Notes: generated by a model not told the origin, from the sequence alone. DNA of 64,000 nucleotides from Winogradskyella sp046545555 (GCF_046545555.1 NZ_JBHZTH010000004.1:224565-288564), one strand, 5' to 3'; positions 34,640 through 44,222 are shown, counted from the first letter of the stretch. Program-made: numbers and translations.

Positions 34640-36547
34640 TTACACTACATTCTTTATAATATCGTCAACAACTTCAGGATTCAATAGTGTACTCGTATCA
34701 CCTAACTGATCAGTTTCATTACATGCAATTTTCCTTAAAATTCTACGCATTATTTTACCACTTCTCGTTTTAGGCAAACCAACCGTAAATTGAATTTTAT
34801 CGAGTTTTGCAATTGGCCCAATACGGTCTGTAATTAATTGATTGATCTCTTTTCTAAGATTATCATGGTTACGTCCTTCTCCACTGTCTTTTAGTGTTAC
34901 ATAACCATATAAGGCATTGCCTTTAACATCATGAGGAAAGCCAACAATCGCGGACTCTGCAACTGCAGGATGCTCATTTATAGCATCTTCAATTGGTGCT
35001 GTTCCTAAGTTATGACCAGATACAATAATAACATCATCTACACGACCTGTAATTCTGTAATAACCAACTTCGTCACGTAATGCACCATCACCTGTAAAAT
35101 ACATATTGTCATAAGCTGAAAAATAGGTGTCTTTATAACGTTGATGATTTCCCCAAATAGTTCGAGCTATTGATGGCCAAGGGAACTTTATACACAAACG
35201 CCCTTCTACTTGATTGCCATTGATTTCATTTCCACTTTCGTCCATTAGCGCAGGTTGTATTCCAATAAATGGTAATGTGGCATAGGTGGGTTTAGTTGGT
35301 GTAGAAAAAGGTATTGGCGTAATCATAATACCTCCTGTTTCAGTTTGCCACCAAGTATCAACAATTGGACTTTTCTTTTTACCAATATTTTCATCGTACC
35401 AATGCCAAGCCTCTTCGTTAATGGGCTCACCAACGGTTCCTAATACTTTTAAAGATGATAAATCATACTTTTCTACATGTTCTGTACCTTGCTTTGCTAA
35501 AGCTCTAATCGCGGTTGGTGCTGTATAAAACTGTGTTACTTTATGCTTTTCTACAATATCCCAAAAGCGACCAAAGTCCGGATAACTTGGCACACCTTCA
35601 AACATTACAGTTGTTGCCCCATTAGCCAAAGGTCCATACACTATATAGCTATGACCTGTAATCCAGCCAATATCCGCTGTACACCAATAGACATCGTTAT
35701 CTCTATATTGAAAAACATTTTTAAAAGTATACGCTGTATAAACCATGTAACCAGCAGATGAATGCACCATTCCTTTTGGCTTTCCTGTTGAACCCGATGT
35801 ATATAGTATAAAAAGCGGATCTTCTGCATCCATCAGCTCTGCATTGCAATCGCTATATGCTTCTTCTAAAAGGGGGTCTAACCAATAATCACGACCCGCT
35901 TTCATATTAATATTAGAATTGATGCGTTTTGCAACCAAAACTGATTGTATTCCTGGTATATCATTTAAAGCTTCGTCTACAATACCTTTTAAATCAATCG
36001 TCTTTGGACCTCTATAAGAACCGTCTGAAGTAATAACCATTTTAGCATCACAATCGTTAATTCGAGATGACAAAGCTGTTGCAGAAAAACCAGCAAACAC
36101 AACTGAGTGCACTGCCCCAATTCTTGCACATGCCAAAATAGAAATGGCTAGTTCTGGGATCATTGGTAAATAAATACAAACCCGATCCCCTTTCTGAATG
36201 CCTTTTTCTTTTAAAACATTGGCAAACTTGCACACTCGAGCATAGAGTTGCTTGTAAGTAATGTGTTCAGCATCTTCATTAGGGTTATTGGGTTCAAATA
36301 AAATTGCTGTTTTATCTCCTCGTGTTGGCAAATGCCTATCAAGACAATTTTCTGTAATGTTGAGTTTCGCTCCTTCAAACCATTTCACTTCTGGTTTTTT
36401 AAAATCCCAGCTTAGAACATTATCCCATTTTTTCCTCCAAACAAAATGTTCTTCGGCAATTTCTTCCCAAAATTGTTCTGGATTTCTAACAGACTTTCTA
36501 TAGACTTGAAAATACTCTTCAAACTGTTTTATGTGATAATTACTCAT
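34640..36547 (-). CDS. acs: Acetyl-CoA synthetase (AMP-forming)
   Basis: The 635-residue enzyme activates acetate to acetyl-AMP and then acetyl-CoA. The phosphate-binding loop YTSGSTGKPKG is at about 249-259, the adenylation core has DTWWQTETG, GRVDDVIIVSGHNLG marks the hinge, and the acetylatable catalytic lysine sits in PKTRSGKIMRR near residue 600. It is the last gene of a transport run (AGCS, DUF4212, SSS), so uptake and activation of acetate are linked. Length and motifs are complete. Confidence 0.96.
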   Translation of the reverse strand: MSNYHIKQFEEYFQVYRKSVRNPEQFWEEIAEEHFVWRKKWDNVLSWDFKKPEVKWFEGAKLNITENCLDRHLPTRGDKTAILFEPNNPNEDAEHITYKQLYARVCKFANVLKEKGIQKGDRVCIYLPMIPELAISILACARIGAVHSVVFAGFSATALSSRINDCDAKMVITSDGSYRGPKTIDLKGIVDEALNDIPGIQSVLVAKRINSNINMKAGRDYWLDPLLEEAYSDCNAELMDAEDPLFILYTSGSTGKPKGMVHSSAGYMVYTAYTFKNVFQYRDNDVYWCTADIGWITGHSYIVYGPLANGATTVMFEGVPSYPDFGRFWDIVEKHKVTQFYTAPTAIRALAKQGTEHVEKYDLSSLKVLGTVGEPINEEAWHWYDENIGKKKSPIVDTWWQTETGGIMITPIPFSTPTKPTYATLPFIGIQPALMDESGNEINGNQVEGRLCIKFPWPSIARTIWGNHQRYKDTYFSAYDNMYFTGDGALRDEVGYYRITGRVDDVIIVSGHNLGTAPIEDAINEHPAVAESAIVGFPHDVKGNALYGYVTLKDSGEGRNHDNLRKEINQLITDRIGPIAKLDKIQFTVGLPKTRSGKIMRRILRKIACNETDQLGDTSTLLNPEVVDDIIKNVV

Positions 36548-36592
36548 CTTTTTTTACTGTTGATTTGTTTATACGTTGAGGCGTTTAATTGT

Positions 36593-38320
36593 TTAATGTG
36601 TTGCCTCACCTGCCCCACTTGGTATCCTTATATCTTCAACAATATCTTGAACTTCTTGAGGAGGAGCTTTAGTAAATTTCATTATTGCAATTGATACTAT
36701 AAAGTTAAGCATCATGGCGATAGTTCCAAAACCTTCTGGTGAAATTCCGAACCACCATTCACTTTTATTGGGTAAAACATCATCAAACCAACCTAACTTA
36801 TATTTCATCATATATAAAAGCATGCTCACAATACCCACTATCATTCCGGCAATGGCACCTTCTTTATTCATGCGTTTATAAAAAATACCCAAAATAATTG
36901 CTGGAAAAAACGAAGCTGCTGCTAAGCCAAAAGCTAATGCGACTACTGCAGCTACAAAACCTGGAGGGTTAATTCCGAAATAACCAGCAACACAAACTGC
37001 TCCGACAGCAGACAATCGTGCAGCGATTAATTCACCTTTTTCTGATATGGAAGGCTTAATAATTTTCTTAATTAAATCGTGAGAAACAGAAGATGAAATG
37101 ACTAATAATAATCCTGCAGCTGTTGAAAGCGCTGCTGCTAATCCACCAGCTGCAACTAAAGCAATGACCCAATTTGGGAGTTTAGCAATCTCAGGATTTG
37201 CCAACACCATGATGTCTCTATCGACCGTTAATTCATTTTTAGATGCATCAGCCACATAGTTAATCAGTCCATCCTTATTTTTGTCTTCAAAGATTATTAA
37301 TCCTGTGGTTTCCCATTTCTTAAACCATTCTGGCACATCTGCATATGCCTGGTCAGAAACTGTTTCGATCATATTCGTTCTTGCAAATGCTGCTACTGCT
37401 GGTGCGGTTGTATAAAGAATAACTATTAGTAATAATGCAATTCCTGCAGATTTGCGAGCATCTTTCACACGCTTAACGGTGAAAAATCTAACAATGACAT
37501 GTGGCAAACCTGCCGTGCCAACCATTAAGGCTAAAGTGATAGCAAATACATCTAATGTAGACTTAGAACCTTCTGTATATTCTGAAAAGCCAAGTTCTGT
37601 ACTCAGGCCATCTAATTTATCTAGTAAATAAGTACCAGATCCATCACTTAATTCAGCACCAAAACCTAGTTGCGGAATTGGGTTTCCTGTCATCTGAATT
37701 GAAATAAAAATCGCTGGAACCATAAAAGCGAATATCAAAACACAATATTGTGCGACTTGTGTATATGTGATGCCTTTCATGCCACCAAGAACCGCATAAA
37801 ATAATACGATAAGCATACCTATAATGACACCTGTATTTATATCAACTTCCAAAAATCTAGAAAATACAATACCTACTCCACGCATTTGGCCAGCTACATA
37901 GGTAAATGAAACTAGCAAAGCACAGAATACAGCTACTATACGCGCCGTTTTTGAATAATAGCGATCTCCAATAAAATCTGGTACTGTAAACTTTCCGAAC
38001 TTACGTAAGTATGGTGCTAATAATAATGCTAGTAACACGTAACCACCTGTCCAGCCCATGAGATATACTGCTCCATCATAACCAGCGAATGAAATGATAC
38101 CAGCCATAGAAATAAAAGAGGCTGCACTCATCCAATCTGCAGCAGTTGCCATTCCGTTTGCCAAAGGCGATACTCCACCACCTGCCACGTAAAATTCTTT
38201 TGTAGAGCCAGCTCTAGACCAAATCGCAATACCGATATACAGCGTAAAGGTAATACCGACTAAAATATAAGTCCAATTTTGAACATCCATTTCGGCTATG
38301 AGTAATAGTTTATTCATCAT
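36593..38320 (-). CDS. Sodium/solute symporter (SSS family), acetate symporter-like
   Basis: The 575-residue protein has about 13 helices, the SSS signatures AADWMSAASFISMAG (about 61-75) and GMKGITYTQVAQY (about 180-192), and an inserted loop of about 60 residues before the C-terminal helices. It resembles ActP, which imports acetate, and it is followed by acs. The start ATG at 38320 overlaps the DUF4212 stop by 11 nt, so translation is coupled. A second ATG at 38290 is possible. Confidence 0.88.
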   Translation of the reverse strand: MMNKLLLIAEMDVQNWTYILVGITFTLYIGIAIWSRAGSTKEFYVAGGGVSPLANGMATAADWMSAASFISMAGIISFAGYDGAVYLMGWTGGYVLLALLLAPYLRKFGKFTVPDFIGDRYYSKTARIVAVFCALLVSFTYVAGQMRGVGIVFSRFLEVDINTGVIIGMLIVLFYAVLGGMKGITYTQVAQYCVLIFAFMVPAIFISIQMTGNPIPQLGFGAELSDGSGTYLLDKLDGLSTELGFSEYTEGSKSTLDVFAITLALMVGTAGLPHVIVRFFTVKRVKDARKSAGIALLLIVILYTTAPAVAAFARTNMIETVSDQAYADVPEWFKKWETTGLIIFEDKNKDGLINYVADASKNELTVDRDIMVLANPEIAKLPNWVIALVAAGGLAAALSTAAGLLLVISSSVSHDLIKKIIKPSISEKGELIAARLSAVGAVCVAGYFGINPPGFVAAVVALAFGLAAASFFPAIILGIFYKRMNKEGAIAGMIVGIVSMLLYMMKYKLGWFDDVLPNKSEWWFGISPEGFGTIAMMLNFIVSIAIMKFTKAPPQEVQDIVEDIRIPSGAGEATH

Positions 38321-38564
38321 AACCGTATTTTTTATCGAGTTTATTCATTAATCTCACATATACAAATATGAGTACTACAAACACATACATAGAACCTTGT
38401 TGTGCAAACCAAAAGCCAAGTTTAAAGCCACCTATTTTAAAACGATTCAATTCATCTTTAAACAGAATTCCTGCACCATAAGAGACAATAAACCAAATCG
38501 CTAATAAAATTAAAACGTATTTAATGTTTTCTCGCCAATAGGCTTTTGCGTTATCTGTCTTCAT
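38310..38564 (-). CDS. DUF4212 symporter small subunit
   Basis: The 84-residue protein has two membrane helices (about 12-32 and 48-68) and the family pattern YWRENIKYVLILLAIWF near the N-terminus. It partners SSS transporters in Bacteroidota and Proteobacteria. It overlaps the AGCS gene by 14 nt upstream and the SSS gene by 11 nt downstream, so all are one transcript. Confidence 0.88.
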   Translation of the reverse strand: MKTDNAKAYWRENIKYVLILLAIWFIVSYGAGILFKDELNRFKIGGFKLGFWFAQQGSMYVFVVLIFVYVRLMNKLDKKYGYDE

Positions 38565-39942
38565 TAGTATTAGATTTTAACCGTTTGGAATAGGCTTTCA
38601 GTTCAGCTATAACTTTAGGTGCTAAAATTATAGTCGCAATCATAGTTGGTATCGCCATTAGAGCAAAAACACCATCTATGAGGTTAATCATCATGCTCAA
38701 ACTTGTTGTGGCACCAAGTAAAATACTTAAGATATAAAAGTAATTATAGTAGTGTTTTTTATCAGCACCAAACAGAAACGACATACATTTAGTACCATAA
38801 TATGAATACGAAAACAATGAACTCATACTAAACACTGCAATACATACTAATAAAGCATATTTTCCGTAATTAGGCATAACATCGGCGAACGCTGAAGCTG
38901 TAAGACTCACGCCATTATTATCTGTACTCTCCCATACACCTGTTACTAAAATAGCCAAAGCTGTTAGTGTACAAACAATTAAAGTGTCTATAGCAGGACC
39001 AAGCATAGCGACCAAACCTTCTCGTACAGGTTCGTCCGTTTTTGCCGCACCATGTGCCATTGGCGCTGTTCCAATACCAGCTTCATTAGAAAATGCTCCA
39101 CGCTTAATACCATGCAAAATTAACGCTCCCAAAACTCCACCTAAAAAGGTATCATCCTTTGGATAATAATTGGCAGAAAAAGCATCAGTAAAAATGAGTT
39201 TTATGTAATACCATAAAACATCGCTATGTGTTACAAGGATTATAATAACTAGTATAAAATATAATACCACCATACTAGGTACCAAACGTGATGCTACAGT
39301 ACCAATACGTTTTATACCACCTAAAATGACTAAAGCGGTTATACTCACTAAAATTATACCAATGAAAAGATTAGATGTTAAACCAACGTCCACTCCGTTT
39401 GGTATTAACAAAATATCATTTAAAGCTTGTGTAAGTTGATTAACATTAAAGACTGGTAATGCGCCTAGTAAACCACAAAAACTAAAAAATACAGCTAATG
39501 GTTTCCAAGATTTTCCCAAACCTTCTGTTATAAAATACATAGGACCTCCTTGTACCTCTCCAGCACTATCTTTACCTCTATATAATATAGCTAATGTAGA
39601 TGTGAAAAATTTGGTAGACATACCAATCACGGCGCTAATCCACATCCAAAATACGGCTCCTGGTCCACCAATAGAAATGGCAACCGCAACACCTGCAATA
39701 TTACCCATACCAACAGTTGCAGATAAAGCTGTAGTCAACGCCTGAAAATGAGAAATCTGGCCAGGATCATTTGGGTCGTCATATTTACCTCTCAGTACAC
39801 TAATGGCATGCCCTAAATAACGAAAAGGCAAAAATTGAGAACGAATTAGCAAGTACAAGCCACCGCCTATCAATAAAATAAGCAATGGTAAACCCCAAGC
39901 TAAAGAAGAAAAATCACTAAGTAATTGGTTTAGAAACTCCAT
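38551..39942 (-). CDS. Sodium:alanine (AGCS) symporter
   Basis: The 463-residue protein has about 10-11 helices and the family signature ATVGMGNIAGVAVAISIGGPGA (about 75-95; core GMGNIAGVA). It has the N-terminal GGGLYLLIRSQFLPFR of AGCS members. It would import alanine or glycine with sodium. It heads the operon that ends with acs; a hairpin element lies about 106 nt upstream at 40048-40102. Confidence 0.9.
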   Translation of the reverse strand: MEFLNQLLSDFSSLAWGLPLLILLIGGGLYLLIRSQFLPFRYLGHAISVLRGKYDDPNDPGQISHFQALTTALSATVGMGNIAGVAVAISIGGPGAVFWMWISAVIGMSTKFFTSTLAILYRGKDSAGEVQGGPMYFITEGLGKSWKPLAVFFSFCGLLGALPVFNVNQLTQALNDILLIPNGVDVGLTSNLFIGIILVSITALVILGGIKRIGTVASRLVPSMVVLYFILVIIILVTHSDVLWYYIKLIFTDAFSANYYPKDDTFLGGVLGALILHGIKRGAFSNEAGIGTAPMAHGAAKTDEPVREGLVAMLGPAIDTLIVCTLTALAILVTGVWESTDNNGVSLTASAFADVMPNYGKYALLVCIAVFSMSSLFSYSYYGTKCMSFLFGADKKHYYNYFYILSILLGATTSLSMMINLIDGVFALMAIPTMIATIILAPKVIAELKAYSKRLKSNTNEDR

Positions 39943-40047
39943 AGATTATAAATGTACTAAACCGATTAAACTTATGGTTAATTGTTTACAATTAATTTAT
40001 AAACGCTATGTTAACCTATTGATTTTTAGACAGCAAAAAACTAACTT

Positions 40048-40102
40048 CGCTTATCGTCTGATATAAGTCATTAAAACGGACTCATATCATTAAAGATAAG
40101 CG
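40048..40102. other. Long two-stage stem-loop upstream of the AGCS/acs operon
   Basis: CGCTTATC (40048-40055) pairs with GATAAGCG (40095-40102). Inside, TGATATAAGTC (40059-40069) pairs with GACTCATATCA (40079-40089) with one mismatch around a 9-nt loop. There are 18 pairs in total and no T-run. It sits between two divergent genes and could be a double operator or a leader RNA structure. Confidence 0.5.
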
Positions 40103-40260
40103 TGCCTAAAATGTCATAAACGCTACATAGCATTTACGTTAAAGAATTAATTATCTAAGGGCATCTTCACTGAGAATTGAAAATGTAGAACTACGAATCT
40201 ACAATTTAATAGTGTATTAGAATGTCTATATGCAGGTATGATCATTAAATCTCTAAATAT

Positions 40261-40268
40261 TACCTTTG
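40261..40268 (+). promoter_or_regulatory. -7 element of the acyltransferase gene
   Basis: TACCTTTG matches TAnnTTTG. The leader to the TTG start at 40288 would be only about 13 nt. Confidence 0.5.
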
Positions 40269-40287
40269 TATATCAACCAATGAATAA

Positions 40288-41382
40288 TTGAGTAATACCA
40301 AACGTTTATATTTCATTGATGCTGTAAGAGCATTTGCCATCTTAATGATGCTACAAGGGCATTTTGTAGATACACTTATGGATACGCAGTATAGAGATGA
40401 GACCAATATTGTATTTACATGCTGGAAATACTTTAGAGGTATTACTGCACCAACATTTTTTACTATTTCTGGATTAATTTTTTCTTATTTACTAATAAAA
40501 GCCAACCAAACAGGATGTATTAAACAACGTATGCGAAAAGGATTTTTGAGAGGCCTTATGCTTATTGGTATTGGTTATGCACTTCGTATCCCATTATTTA
40601 AATGGCTTATAGGCGAATTTAATACTTACTTTTTAATCATTGATGTTTTACAAGCCATAGGATTATCACTCATTTTAATTGTTTTGATTTATAAATTAAT
40701 ATCAAAATCCACATTACTATTTTCAGTTTTTATGTTGCTGCTTGGTATTACTATTTTTATGACTGCGCCTCTTTATCGCTTTTTAGAATTTGATAAAATC
40801 CCAATTGGATTAGCAAACTATTTGACTAAAAGCAATGGATCTGTTTTTACAATAATCCCATGGTTTGGCTATGTCTGTTTTGGTAGTTTTATAGCTACTT
40901 TATTTTATAAATATTTAGAACACCCTAAGTTTAAACTATTCACAGTTTTAGGATTCTTTGGCACTGGTATGTTACTAATTCATAAATCCTCATGGTTATT
41001 TATGAAGCTTTACTACATGCTAGATTTTCAGTTATTCTATGAAGTAGCAAATTTCAATTATCTATTTACCAGATTAGGTAATGTGTTGGTTTTATTCGCT
41101 CTATTTTATCTTATGGAACGTTACATAAAACAACCCTTAATTTTAAAGGTTGGTCAAAAAACCTTATCCATTTACGTTATTCATTTTATAGTTATATATG
41201 GAAGTTTTACAGGTTTTGGCTTAAATCAAATTCTGGGACGCACACTTAATCCATGGCAAGCAGTTTTTGGCGCGTTAATATTCTTAGTATCTGTTTGCTT
41301 TATATCGTTTTACTATGCGCGCACCAATGCCTTTGTATACTCTGTAATTAGAAAAATAATTAATAAGGTAAAACGCATTTAA
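40288..41382 (+). CDS. Multipass acyltransferase (heparan-glucosaminide N-acetyltransferase-like)
   Basis: The 364-residue protein has about 10 helices and opens with IDAVRAFAILMMLQGHF (about 10-26), the pattern of the DUF1624/acyltransferase-3-like family, where the Arg and His serve the acyl donor site. It would acetylate sugars of the envelope. The only usable start is TTG at 40288; the nearby ATG at 40280 reaches a stop after three codons. Its stop overlaps the convergent LysR stop by 4 nt. Confidence 0.75.
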   Translation: MSNTKRLYFIDAVRAFAILMMLQGHFVDTLMDTQYRDETNIVFTCWKYFRGITAPTFFTISGLIFSYLLIKANQTGCIKQRMRKGFLRGLMLIGIGYALRIPLFKWLIGEFNTYFLIIDVLQAIGLSLILIVLIYKLISKSTLLFSVFMLLLGITIFMTAPLYRFLEFDKIPIGLANYLTKSNGSVFTIIPWFGYVCFGSFIATLFYKYLEHPKFKLFTVLGFFGTGMLLIHKSSWLFMKLYYMLDFQLFYEVANFNYLFTRLGNVLVLFALFYLMERYIKQPLILKVGQKTLSIYVIHFIVIYGSFTGFGLNQILGRTLNPWQAVFGALIFLVSVCFISFYYARTNAFVYSVIRKIINKVKRI

Positions 41383-42302
41383 TAGGCCTTATACCAATCA
41401 AAATCCTCTTTCATAATTCTATCTTTTTCAGACTTTAAGAACTCTAAATAAGCCAATGCCGTTGGTGATAATTTTTTTGATTTTTGCCAAACTAAATTCC
41501 AGTTAGTTACTATAGGTAATCCCTTATATGGTATAATTTGTAAATCATCATTCTTCAATTCATTTTTTATACCAATAAGTGGCATTATAGAATAACCAAG
41601 ACCAGCTACTACAGCTTGTTTGAGAGCTTCATTAGAGGTAAGTTCCATTGTTTTCCTCGTAGAAATATTATGACTTGCCATAAAATTTTCCATAGCTTTT
41701 CTTGTAGCAGAACCTTCCTCTCGATACAGCATCGGATAACTTTCGAAAATCTTTTTCTTAGCCACTTTATTAATAAATTTATCTTTAGTACCACCTACAA
41801 GAAATAATTTATTTTCCATCAGTTGCACTCGGTCTAAATTTAATTGATCTGGGATAACAGAGACCAATGCAAAATCAACTTCATTTTTTTCTAAACTTCT
41901 TACTACACTACTCTTGTTAGTAACATCCATAACCAAGTCAACACCTTTATTTTTGTTTATAAAATCTGCTAAAAAATAAGGCATCACATATTTTCCTGTG
42001 GAAACTACAGATATTTTTAAACGTCCTGCAATTTGACCTTTAAAGGATAATGTTTTATAATTAATTGCTTGTACTTCATTAAGTATTTTTTCTGCTGCCT
42101 CTGCAATTTCCCATCCAAAATCAGTAACATATAATTGTCTACCAACGACTTCTGTTAATGGAATAGAGAACTGTTCTTGGAACTTTTTTAGTTGTATTGA
42201 AACCGCTGGCTGGCTTAGAAACAACGCTTCTGACGCCTTAGTAATACTCTTCAGTTGAGTTATTTTTAAAAAAATCTGTAATTGGTGTAAAGTATAATTC
42301 AT
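41379..42302 (-). CDS. LysR-family transcriptional regulator (CbbR/CmpR-like)
   Basis: The 307-residue protein has an N-terminal winged helix-turn-helix (about 3-62; AFLFLSQPAVSIQLKKFQ-type recognition helix at about 25-43) and a periplasmic-binding-like effector domain. The layout and KISVVSTGKYVMPYFL at about 98 recall regulators of carbon fixation and bicarbonate transport. It is divergent from two small genes and an SbtA-type bicarbonate transporter, so it most likely controls them. A palindrome lies just upstream. Confidence 0.88.
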   Translation of the reverse strand: MNYTLHQLQIFLKITQLKSITKASEALFLSQPAVSIQLKKFQEQFSIPLTEVVGRQLYVTDFGWEIAEAAEKILNEVQAINYKTLSFKGQIAGRLKISVVSTGKYVMPYFLADFINKNKGVDLVMDVTNKSSVVRSLEKNEVDFALVSVIPDQLNLDRVQLMENKLFLVGGTKDKFINKVAKKKIFESYPMLYREEGSATRKAMENFMASHNISTRKTMELTSNEALKQAVVAGLGYSIMPLIGIKNELKNDDLQIIPYKGLPIVTNWNLVWQKSKKLSPTALAYLEFLKSEKDRIMKEDFDWYKAY

Positions 42303-42310
42303 AAATAAAG

Positions 42311-42327
42311 TTTATGTATGTCATAAA
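42311..42327. promoter_or_regulatory. LysR-type operator palindrome
   Basis: TTTATG-TATGT-CATAAA is a perfect 6-bp inverted repeat with a 5-nt centre and contains a T-N11-A. It lies 9 nt before the lysR ATG and 62 nt before the first small gene. Confidence 0.6.
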
Positions 42328-42388
42328 AAAGATATATAAAAATAAATAAATTTTTTGTTTCAACTTTGCATCAACAAAAAAAACTAAC

Positions 42389-42646
42389 ATGGAACAATTA
42401 AGACAAAATTACTCAAAGGCTAATATGGAAGCCTTAAACGGAAAAGTTAGTGCTAATAAAGACACCGCAAACAGGGAATTAAAAACTAAAGCGATAGCAA
42501 GTATTGTACTAATCGCTCTTGGCGGTTTAATTGCACTTTCTTACATGACGAATAACATATTTACTGAAAGAATCGCCGTATGTGCATTCATCATTTCTTG
42601 TATTGTATTAATAAAATTATCGAACGAAAACGGAATTAAAAAATAA
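42389..42646 (+). CDS. Small two-helix membrane protein in the bicarbonate-transporter operon
   Basis: The 85-residue protein has a polar N-terminus (1-32) and two hydrophobic helices (about 33-52 and 61-78). I do not recognise it. It starts the operon opposite lysR, with the next gene 18 nt downstream. It could assist the SbtA transporter as a membrane accessory subunit; this is inference from position only. Confidence 0.65.
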   Translation: MEQLRQNYSKANMEALNGKVSANKDTANRELKTKAIASIVLIALGGLIALSYMTNNIFTERIAVCAFIISCIVLIKLSNENGIKK

Positions 42647-42664
42647 TCTATAAAATAACATATT

Positions 42665-42976
42665 ATGACTGAAACATTAGAACAAAACGTAATTAAGACT
42701 GAACAAAAAGTTAATTTGGTAGAAGGAAAATTTACTCCTTCTGAAGCCTCACATGTTGTTAACGCTTTAATTGAACAAAAAATCAATTTTCATAAAGTGC
42801 AACGTTTAAGAATGTGTGAAGGTTTTGAAGATTCTGACACAAGCTACATGAATGGTAGAGTAAAAGAATTAATGAATGAAAAACAAATCGCAAAAGACTA
42901 CATAAACATAGCTAGAAGAGAAGGATATGATGTTATTATCAATGGTACTTTAGAAATTACATTCACAAAAAAATAA
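42665..42976 (+). CDS. Small soluble protein of the bicarbonate-transporter operon
   Basis: The 103-residue protein is hydrophilic and mixed helical, with KVNLVEGKFTPSEASHVVNALIEQ-like helix at about 17-40, a second helix about 70-90 and a last beta segment DVIINGTLEITF. No signal peptide or known motif is seen, and it does not look like a PII/SbtB protein by motif. It lies between the small membrane protein and sbtA (43-nt gap), so a cytoplasmic regulator of the transporter is plausible. Confidence 0.65.
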   Translation: MTETLEQNVIKTEQKVNLVEGKFTPSEASHVVNALIEQKINFHKVQRLRMCEGFEDSDTSYMNGRVKELMNEKQIAKDYINIARREGYDVIINGTLEITFTKK

Positions 42977-43019
42977 TCTAGTACTTACAAACCAACCATA
43001 AAATCTAGAATTATCTATT

Positions 43020-43982
43020 ATGGATTTACATTTGTTAGTTGATAATTTAACCAACCCAGCGCTCTTGTTCTTTTTTCTGGGTATTATAGCAGTTCAACTT
43101 AAGAGTGATTTAGAGATTCCTCCCAATTCATCAAAATTTATTTCTCTATATCTATTACTTTCTATAGGTTTTAAAGGAGGACAAGAATTAGCACATAGCG
43201 ACCTTAATTTAGAAATATTATGGTCGCTTTTATTTGGCATTTTATTAGCTGTTGCCGTCCCAATTTATACTTACTACGTATTAAGGCGAAAGTTTAGCGT
43301 TGCTAATGCAGGCGCCATTGCAGCATCATACGGTTCTGTTAGTGCAGTTACCTTTGTTACGGCAATTTCATTTTTAGAAATGGAACAAATTTCTTTTGGT
43401 GGACATATGGTAGCTGTTATGGCATTGATGGAAGCTCCTTCTATTATTATTGGGTTATTATTAATTTCAATTTATGATAAAGATAATCCTGCTAAAATAT
43501 CAATGGGTAAAGTTGTAAAACACGCTTTAACCAACGGAAGCGTACTTTTAATATTAGGAAGTTTAGTTGTTGGCTTTATGGCGAGTGAAGAACAAGCACA
43601 AGGCATTAAACCATTTACAACAGATTTATTTAAAGGGTTCTTGGCTGTTTTTCTTTTAGATATGGGTATTACAAGTGGTAAAAAGCTAGGCTCTTTTCTT
43701 AAGAAAGGTTGGTTTGCCCTTGTATTTGCGATAATTGTTCCTATTATAAATGGTGTTATAGTTGCTTTTGTAAGTGCTTCTTTTACAGAAAGTGTTGGTA
43801 ACAGATTATTATTTGCAATTCTTGCTGCGAGTGCTTCGTATATTGCAGTGCCTGCGGCTATGCGATTAGCTGCACCAAAGGCAAATCCTAGTTTGTATCT
43901 ACCAATGGCATTAGCAATAACATTTCCCTTTAATATTACTTTAGGCATGCCTTTATACTTGTGTGTTATTCAAATGTGCTGA
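43020..43982 (+). CDS. sbtA: Sodium-dependent bicarbonate transporter (SbtA family)
   Basis: The 320-residue protein has about 10 helices and the family pattern of SbtA. Features are the N-terminal FFFLGIIAVQLKSDLEIP (about 17-34), IGFKGGQELA (about 49-58) and the sodium-site segment ASYGSVSAVTFV (about 101-112), repeated in the second half. It imports HCO3- with sodium, in heterotrophs feeding anaplerotic carboxylation. A LysR regulator and two unknown small genes precede it; a terminator follows. Confidence 0.88.
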   Translation: MDLHLLVDNLTNPALLFFFLGIIAVQLKSDLEIPPNSSKFISLYLLLSIGFKGGQELAHSDLNLEILWSLLFGILLAVAVPIYTYYVLRRKFSVANAGAIAASYGSVSAVTFVTAISFLEMEQISFGGHMVAVMALMEAPSIIIGLLLISIYDKDNPAKISMGKVVKHALTNGSVLLILGSLVVGFMASEEQAQGIKPFTTDLFKGFLAVFLLDMGITSGKKLGSFLKKGWFALVFAIIVPIINGVIVAFVSASFTESVGNRLLFAILAASASYIAVPAAMRLAAPKANPSLYLPMALAITFPFNITLGMPLYLCVIQMC

Positions 43983-44034
43983 GAGAGGCGACAAAACATT
44001 ATGATGTTTTGAGTAAAAAATATTAATATAAATT

Positions 44035-44064
44035 AAAGGCCTCCTTATTAGGAGGCCTTTTCTC
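44035..44064 (+). terminator. Terminator of the sbtA operon
   Basis: AAAGGCCTCC pairs with GGAGGCCTTT (10 bp, 6-nt loop) followed by a T-rich run. Confidence 0.85.
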
Positions 44065-44114
44065 TTTCATAGCAATTAAATCTATCAACCAAAACATTTA
44101 ATTACCTTTATAAC

Positions 44115-44177
44115 AAAATAAAACCTTGCTACATTTTTATTTACGTAAAATGCAGAGTTGTGGTTTTATTTTTTGTT
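44115..44177 (+). other. Stem-loop with T-run, possible small-RNA terminator or attenuator
   Basis: AAAATAAAACC (44115-44125) pairs with GGTTTTATTTT (44162-44172), and an inner CATTTT/AAAATG helix lies at 44132-44152. T-rich sequence follows. It lies 50 nt before the next gene and after an already complete terminator. Confidence 0.4.
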
Positions 44178-44222
44178 TTCACCTAAATTAACGGATATAA
44201 AAAGATTGCATTAAAGTCTAAA

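Larger units (their letters stand above)
39943..40287. other. Divergent intergenic region
   Basis: Between the AGCS gene (minus) and the acyltransferase gene (plus). It holds the stem-loop at 40048-40102 and a -7 box at 40261-40268. I see no further ORF or RNA gene. Confidence 0.5.
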
